DNA of 9,653 nucleotides from a bacterium (Candidatus Gribaldobacteria) CG07_land_8_20_14_0_80_33_18. GTDB lineage: Bacteria > Patescibacteriota > Minisyncoccia > Minisyncoccales > CG1-02-41-26. The stretch lies in assembly GCA_002779425.1 (NCBI GenBank), contig PEWP01000040.1, positions 1 to 9,653 on the forward strand, written 5' to 3'. This document shows positions 8,044-9,653 of the stretch, in pieces (within the stretch, counting starts at the first letter, position 1; every line of letters starts with the position of its first letter). Position numbers and translations under genes: made by a program. The notes under the pieces are model-generated. The model was not told where the DNA came from. It searched no databases and saw nothing but the letters and a program-made list of their open reading frames with translations.

Positions 8044-8936
8044 ATCAATGTTATATTTGCAATTCTCCAAAAACAGCTAAATTGTTTTCATCTTTCAATG
8101 TCCACGGAAGAAAAATCATAAATGAAGATGAAAAATTTGATATTTTTAAATGTCAAAAGTGCGGAGTTGTTTTTTTGAATTCAGACAAAAAAATTAATTA
8201 CAGTCAATATTATGGAGAAAATTATTATTGCAATTCAGGAGAATCATTTTCAAAGTTTATGCAATTATTAATTAAAATTTCTGAAGATTTTTCATTTACC
8301 AGAAAAGAACAATTAATATTAAAATATTTTAAAAATTATAAGTCTAAAATCGCTATTTTAGACATTGGGTGCGGAGAAGGAAAATTTCTCTTGAATTTAG
8401 ATAAAAATAAATTTATAAAAAAAGGAATAGAAATAAATAAGGATGCCTGCCGGTCGTGTAAAAAAAGATCTTTAAGTGTTTTAAATAAAGACTTTTTAAA
8501 AATTGAATTTAATAGTGAAAAATATGAAGTAATTACTCTGTGGCATGTTCTTGAACATTTAGACAACCCAAGAGCCGTACTTGAAAAAATTAATAGAATA
8601 TTAAAACCAAATGGAATTTTAGTTATTTCCACTCCAAATATCGGCTCTGTGGGTTTTAAAATAGGAAAAAGCCGATGGTTTCATCTTGATTCTCCCCGGC
8701 ACAGATTTTTATATAACAAAAAAAGTTTAAAGTTTCTGTTAAATAAAGAAGAATTTGAAATTATGGAAGTAAAAAGCGAGTTTTATGATTATTTTTTGGA
8801 TCTTTTTTGGTCTTTAAAAAACAGTATTCCCAAAATACTTTTGTTGTTATTTTATCCGCTATTGAAAATATATTCAAAAGAAACGATTACCTTAATTGGG
8901 AAAAAACAATCTTCTGATCGTAAGAAAGCTGTTTAA
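8040..8936 (+). CDS. Zinc-ribbon class I SAM methyltransferase (Methyltransf_23-like)
   Basis: This 298-residue protein begins with a zinc-ribbon-like module, C4-x2-C7 and C38-x2-C41 (CYIC and CQKC). A Methyltransf_23-type SAM domain follows: motif I ILDIGCGEG (D108 to G114), acid E131, WHVLEHLDNP, and STPNIGS. The segment HLDSPRHRFLYNKKSL is characteristic of this family. The same N-terminal zinc module occurs in sugar C-methyltransferases of the TylC3 type, but those are about 400 residues long with an extra C-terminal domain that is absent here, so I do not assign that function. Near the C-terminus IPKILLLLFYPLLKIYS could form a membrane-associated helix. ATG 8040 overlaps the previous TGA as ATGA. 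Sampled GC is very low (103 of 420 bases, nt 8041-8460), in sharp contrast to the gene that follows. The gene ends with TAA and a 22-nt gap. Confidence 0.91.
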   Translation: MNQCYICNSPKTAKLFSSFNVHGRKIINEDEKFDIFKCQKCGVVFLNSDKKINYSQYYGENYYCNSGESFSKFMQLLIKISEDFSFTRKEQLILKYFKNYKSKIAILDIGCGEGKFLLNLDKNKFIKKGIEINKDACRSCKKRSLSVLNKDFLKIEFNSEKYEVITLWHVLEHLDNPRAVLEKINRILKPNGILVISTPNIGSVGFKIGKSRWFHLDSPRHRFLYNKKSLKFLLNKEEFEIMEVKSEFYDYFLDLFWSLKNSIPKILLLLFYPLLKIYSKETITLIGKKQSSDRKKAV

Positions 8937-8958
8937 CGAGGTAAAATAAATAAAATTT

Positions 8959-9653
8959 ATGAAAATTGTTATCGGTTATCCGCCGCTAAATCACGGCAAA
9001 GAGGTTCCTCAGGTCTCGCAAAACCGGCAGTTTCAGTGGACAGCCGGTGGACCGTTATCTTACTTTATTTATCCGGTAGTGCCTGCCTATGCCGCTTCTT
9101 TGCTTAAAACTAAAGGCTATGATATTTACTGGCTTGACGGCCTGGCAGAAAAAATGACTTACGGGGAGTGGAAGAAAAGGCTTCTGGAAATCAAACCCGA
9201 TATTTTAGCCATCGAAACCAAAACCCCCGTCGTAAAATATCATTGGGAAATTATTAAAAAACTAAAACAATTTCAAATTTCAAATTTCAAATTTCAAATT
9301 GTGCTGATGGGCGACCACGTCACCGCCTTGCCCGAAGAATCGATGCAAAATTGTCCGGTGGATTATATTATTACCGGCGGGGACTATGACTTTGGACTTT
9401 TGAGTATTGCCAATCATTTGTCCAAAAAAGAAAAACTGGAAGACGGAATTTACTCCCGCCCTAATTCAAAGTTCATTGTTCATAGTTCAAAGTTCAAACT
9501 AAATCATTCTCTTGATGAACTCCCTGTAATTGACAGGGATTTAACCAAATGGGACTTATATTCTCATAAAAACTCCAATTTTTACCGCGCCCCCGGTGCC
9601 TATACCATGTTTGGCCGTGATTGTTATTGGGGACGATGCAGATTCTGCAGTTG
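8959..9653 (+). CDS. Cobalamin-binding radical SAM protein, 3' end cut by window edge
   Basis: Only the first 231 codons are present; the frame runs off the right edge just after the 4Fe-4S motif. The protein starts MKIVIGYPPLNHGKE, has VVPAYAASLLKTKGYDIYWLD, then VLMGDHVTALPEES (G118-D119-H120) and YIITGGDYDF of a B12-binding domain. A linker with LDELPVIDRDLTKW leads into the radical SAM motif GRDCYWGRCRFC. There the cysteines C222, C227 and C230 are spaced C-x4-C-x2-C instead of the C-x3-C-x2-C of the other three copies. Two in-frame heptamer repeat arrays fall at residues 104-114 and 169-180. Sampled GC is 178 of 420 bases (nt 9001-9420). The start is ATG 8959; the only purine-rich site is GAGGT at 8938-8942, 16 nt upstream, which is rather far. 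Family assignment is firm; substrate and reaction are unknown. Confidence 0.91.
   Translation, partial: MKIVIGYPPLNHGKEVPQVSQNRQFQWTAGGPLSYFIYPVVPAYAASLLKTKGYDIYWLDGLAEKMTYGEWKKRLLEIKPDILAIETKTPVVKYHWEIIKKLKQFQISNFKFQIVLMGDHVTALPEESMQNCPVDYIITGGDYDFGLLSIANHLSKKEKLEDGIYSRPNSKFIVHSSKFKLNHSLDELPVIDRDLTKWDLYSHKNSNFYRAPGAYTMFGRDCYWGRCRFCS
9268..9300 (+). repeat. Heptamer tandem array, TTTCAAA unit, in coding sequence
   Basis: Four perfect head-to-tail copies of TTTCAAA occupy 9271-9298, with a partial copy (CAA) before and TT after. The array is read in frame as QFQISNFKFQI (residues 104-114 of the last gene). It sits between a helix (EIIKKLKQ) and the strand IVLMGDH of the B12-binding domain, a likely surface loop. 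Because the unit is 7 nt, each copy shifts the frame. All three forward frames read the same cycle of seven residues without a stop, while the reverse strand contains TGA. Confidence 0.92.
9463..9497 (+). repeat. Degenerate heptamer tandem array, AGTTCAA-like unit, in coding sequence
   Basis: Five 7-nt units run without gaps: AATTCAA, AGTTCAT, TGTTCAT, AGTTCAA, AGTTCAA. They encode residues 169-180 (NSKFIVHSSKFK) in the linker between the cobalamin and radical SAM domains of the last gene. The unit differs from the ATTTCAA rotation of the first array at one main position, so the two arrays look related. This array too is stop-free on the coding strand. Confidence 0.85.

Larger units (their letters stand above)
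1..9653 (+). other. Single co-directional glycan/metabolite modification operon
   Basis: All nine genes run on the + strand with no space for internal terminators. Junctions in order are an 11-nt gap, ATGA overlap (1786-1789), ATGA overlap (3135-3138), 4-nt gap, ATGA overlap (5421-5424), 11-nt overlap (6835-6845), ATGA overlap (8040-8043), and a 22-nt gap. No strong stem-loop plus T-run was seen by eye at any junction. No promoter can be called inside the window, so the promoter presumably lies to the left. No stretch over 300 nt lacks a gene. Confidence 0.75.

Noticed and set aside
8336..8632. Antisense open frame of 98 codons opposite the zinc-ribbon methyltransferase
   Set aside because: It lies wholly within a gene with clear motifs, has no recognisable domain or ribosome binding site, and is expected by chance in AT-rich sequence.
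8938..8942. GAGGT as ribosome binding site of the last gene
   Set aside because: It lies 16 nt before ATG 8959, beyond the usual spacing, so it is mentioned but not called as a site.
8937..8958. Terminator or promoter in the 22-nt gap before the last gene
   Set aside because: The gap is too short for a stem-loop with T-run, and no -35/-10 pair can be supported from AT-rich sequence alone.

Overview
This window is one strand-consistent run of nine genes, all on the + strand, with no RNA genes, mobile elements or CRISPR array that I can see. The first gene (a glycosyltransferase) is cut by the left edge and the last (a cobalamin-binding radical SAM protein) by the right edge. Gene order: GT4 glycosyltransferase - methyltransferase - B12/radical SAM - B12/radical SAM - methyltransferase - B12/radical SAM - GT4 glycosyltransferase - zinc-ribbon methyltransferase - B12/radical SAM. 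Five of the eight junctions overlap (four as ATGA, one by 11 nt), and the other three gaps are only 4, 11 and 22 nt, so the genes are very probably cotranscribed and in part translationally coupled.

Organism: a bacterium with AT-rich, tightly packed genes and few good Shine-Dalgarno sites. TGA is a normal stop at four junctions, which excludes the recoded (TGA=Gly) candidate-phylum lineages. The last gene carries two short in-frame arrays of 7-nt units (ATTTCAA-like and AGTTCAA-like). From memory, such arrays are common in Patescibacteria/Candidate Phyla Radiation genomes of the Microgenomates type. I favour that group, but only as an inference; an Omnitrophota-like or other uncultured lineage is possible.

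Composition: hand counts give about 42% GC in the sampled parts of the first and last genes, but about 24-28% in sampled parts of genes 2 and 8. The two longest gaps flank the AT-rich block (about 911-8936). That block may be a separately acquired cassette set into a more GC-rich neighbourhood.

Function: two glycosyltransferases, three SAM-dependent methyltransferases and four cobalamin-dependent radical SAM proteins point to synthesis and modification of a surface glycan, glycolipid or similar metabolite. In this reading the glycosyltransferases build the sugar backbone. The class I methyltransferases methylate O, N or activated C positions. The B12/radical SAM enzymes methylate or rearrange unactivated carbons. 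A methyltransferase immediately precedes a B12/radical SAM gene three times (genes 2-3, 5-6, 8-9). No substrate can be assigned from the sequence, and no transporter, polymerase or sugar-nucleotide enzyme lies in the window.
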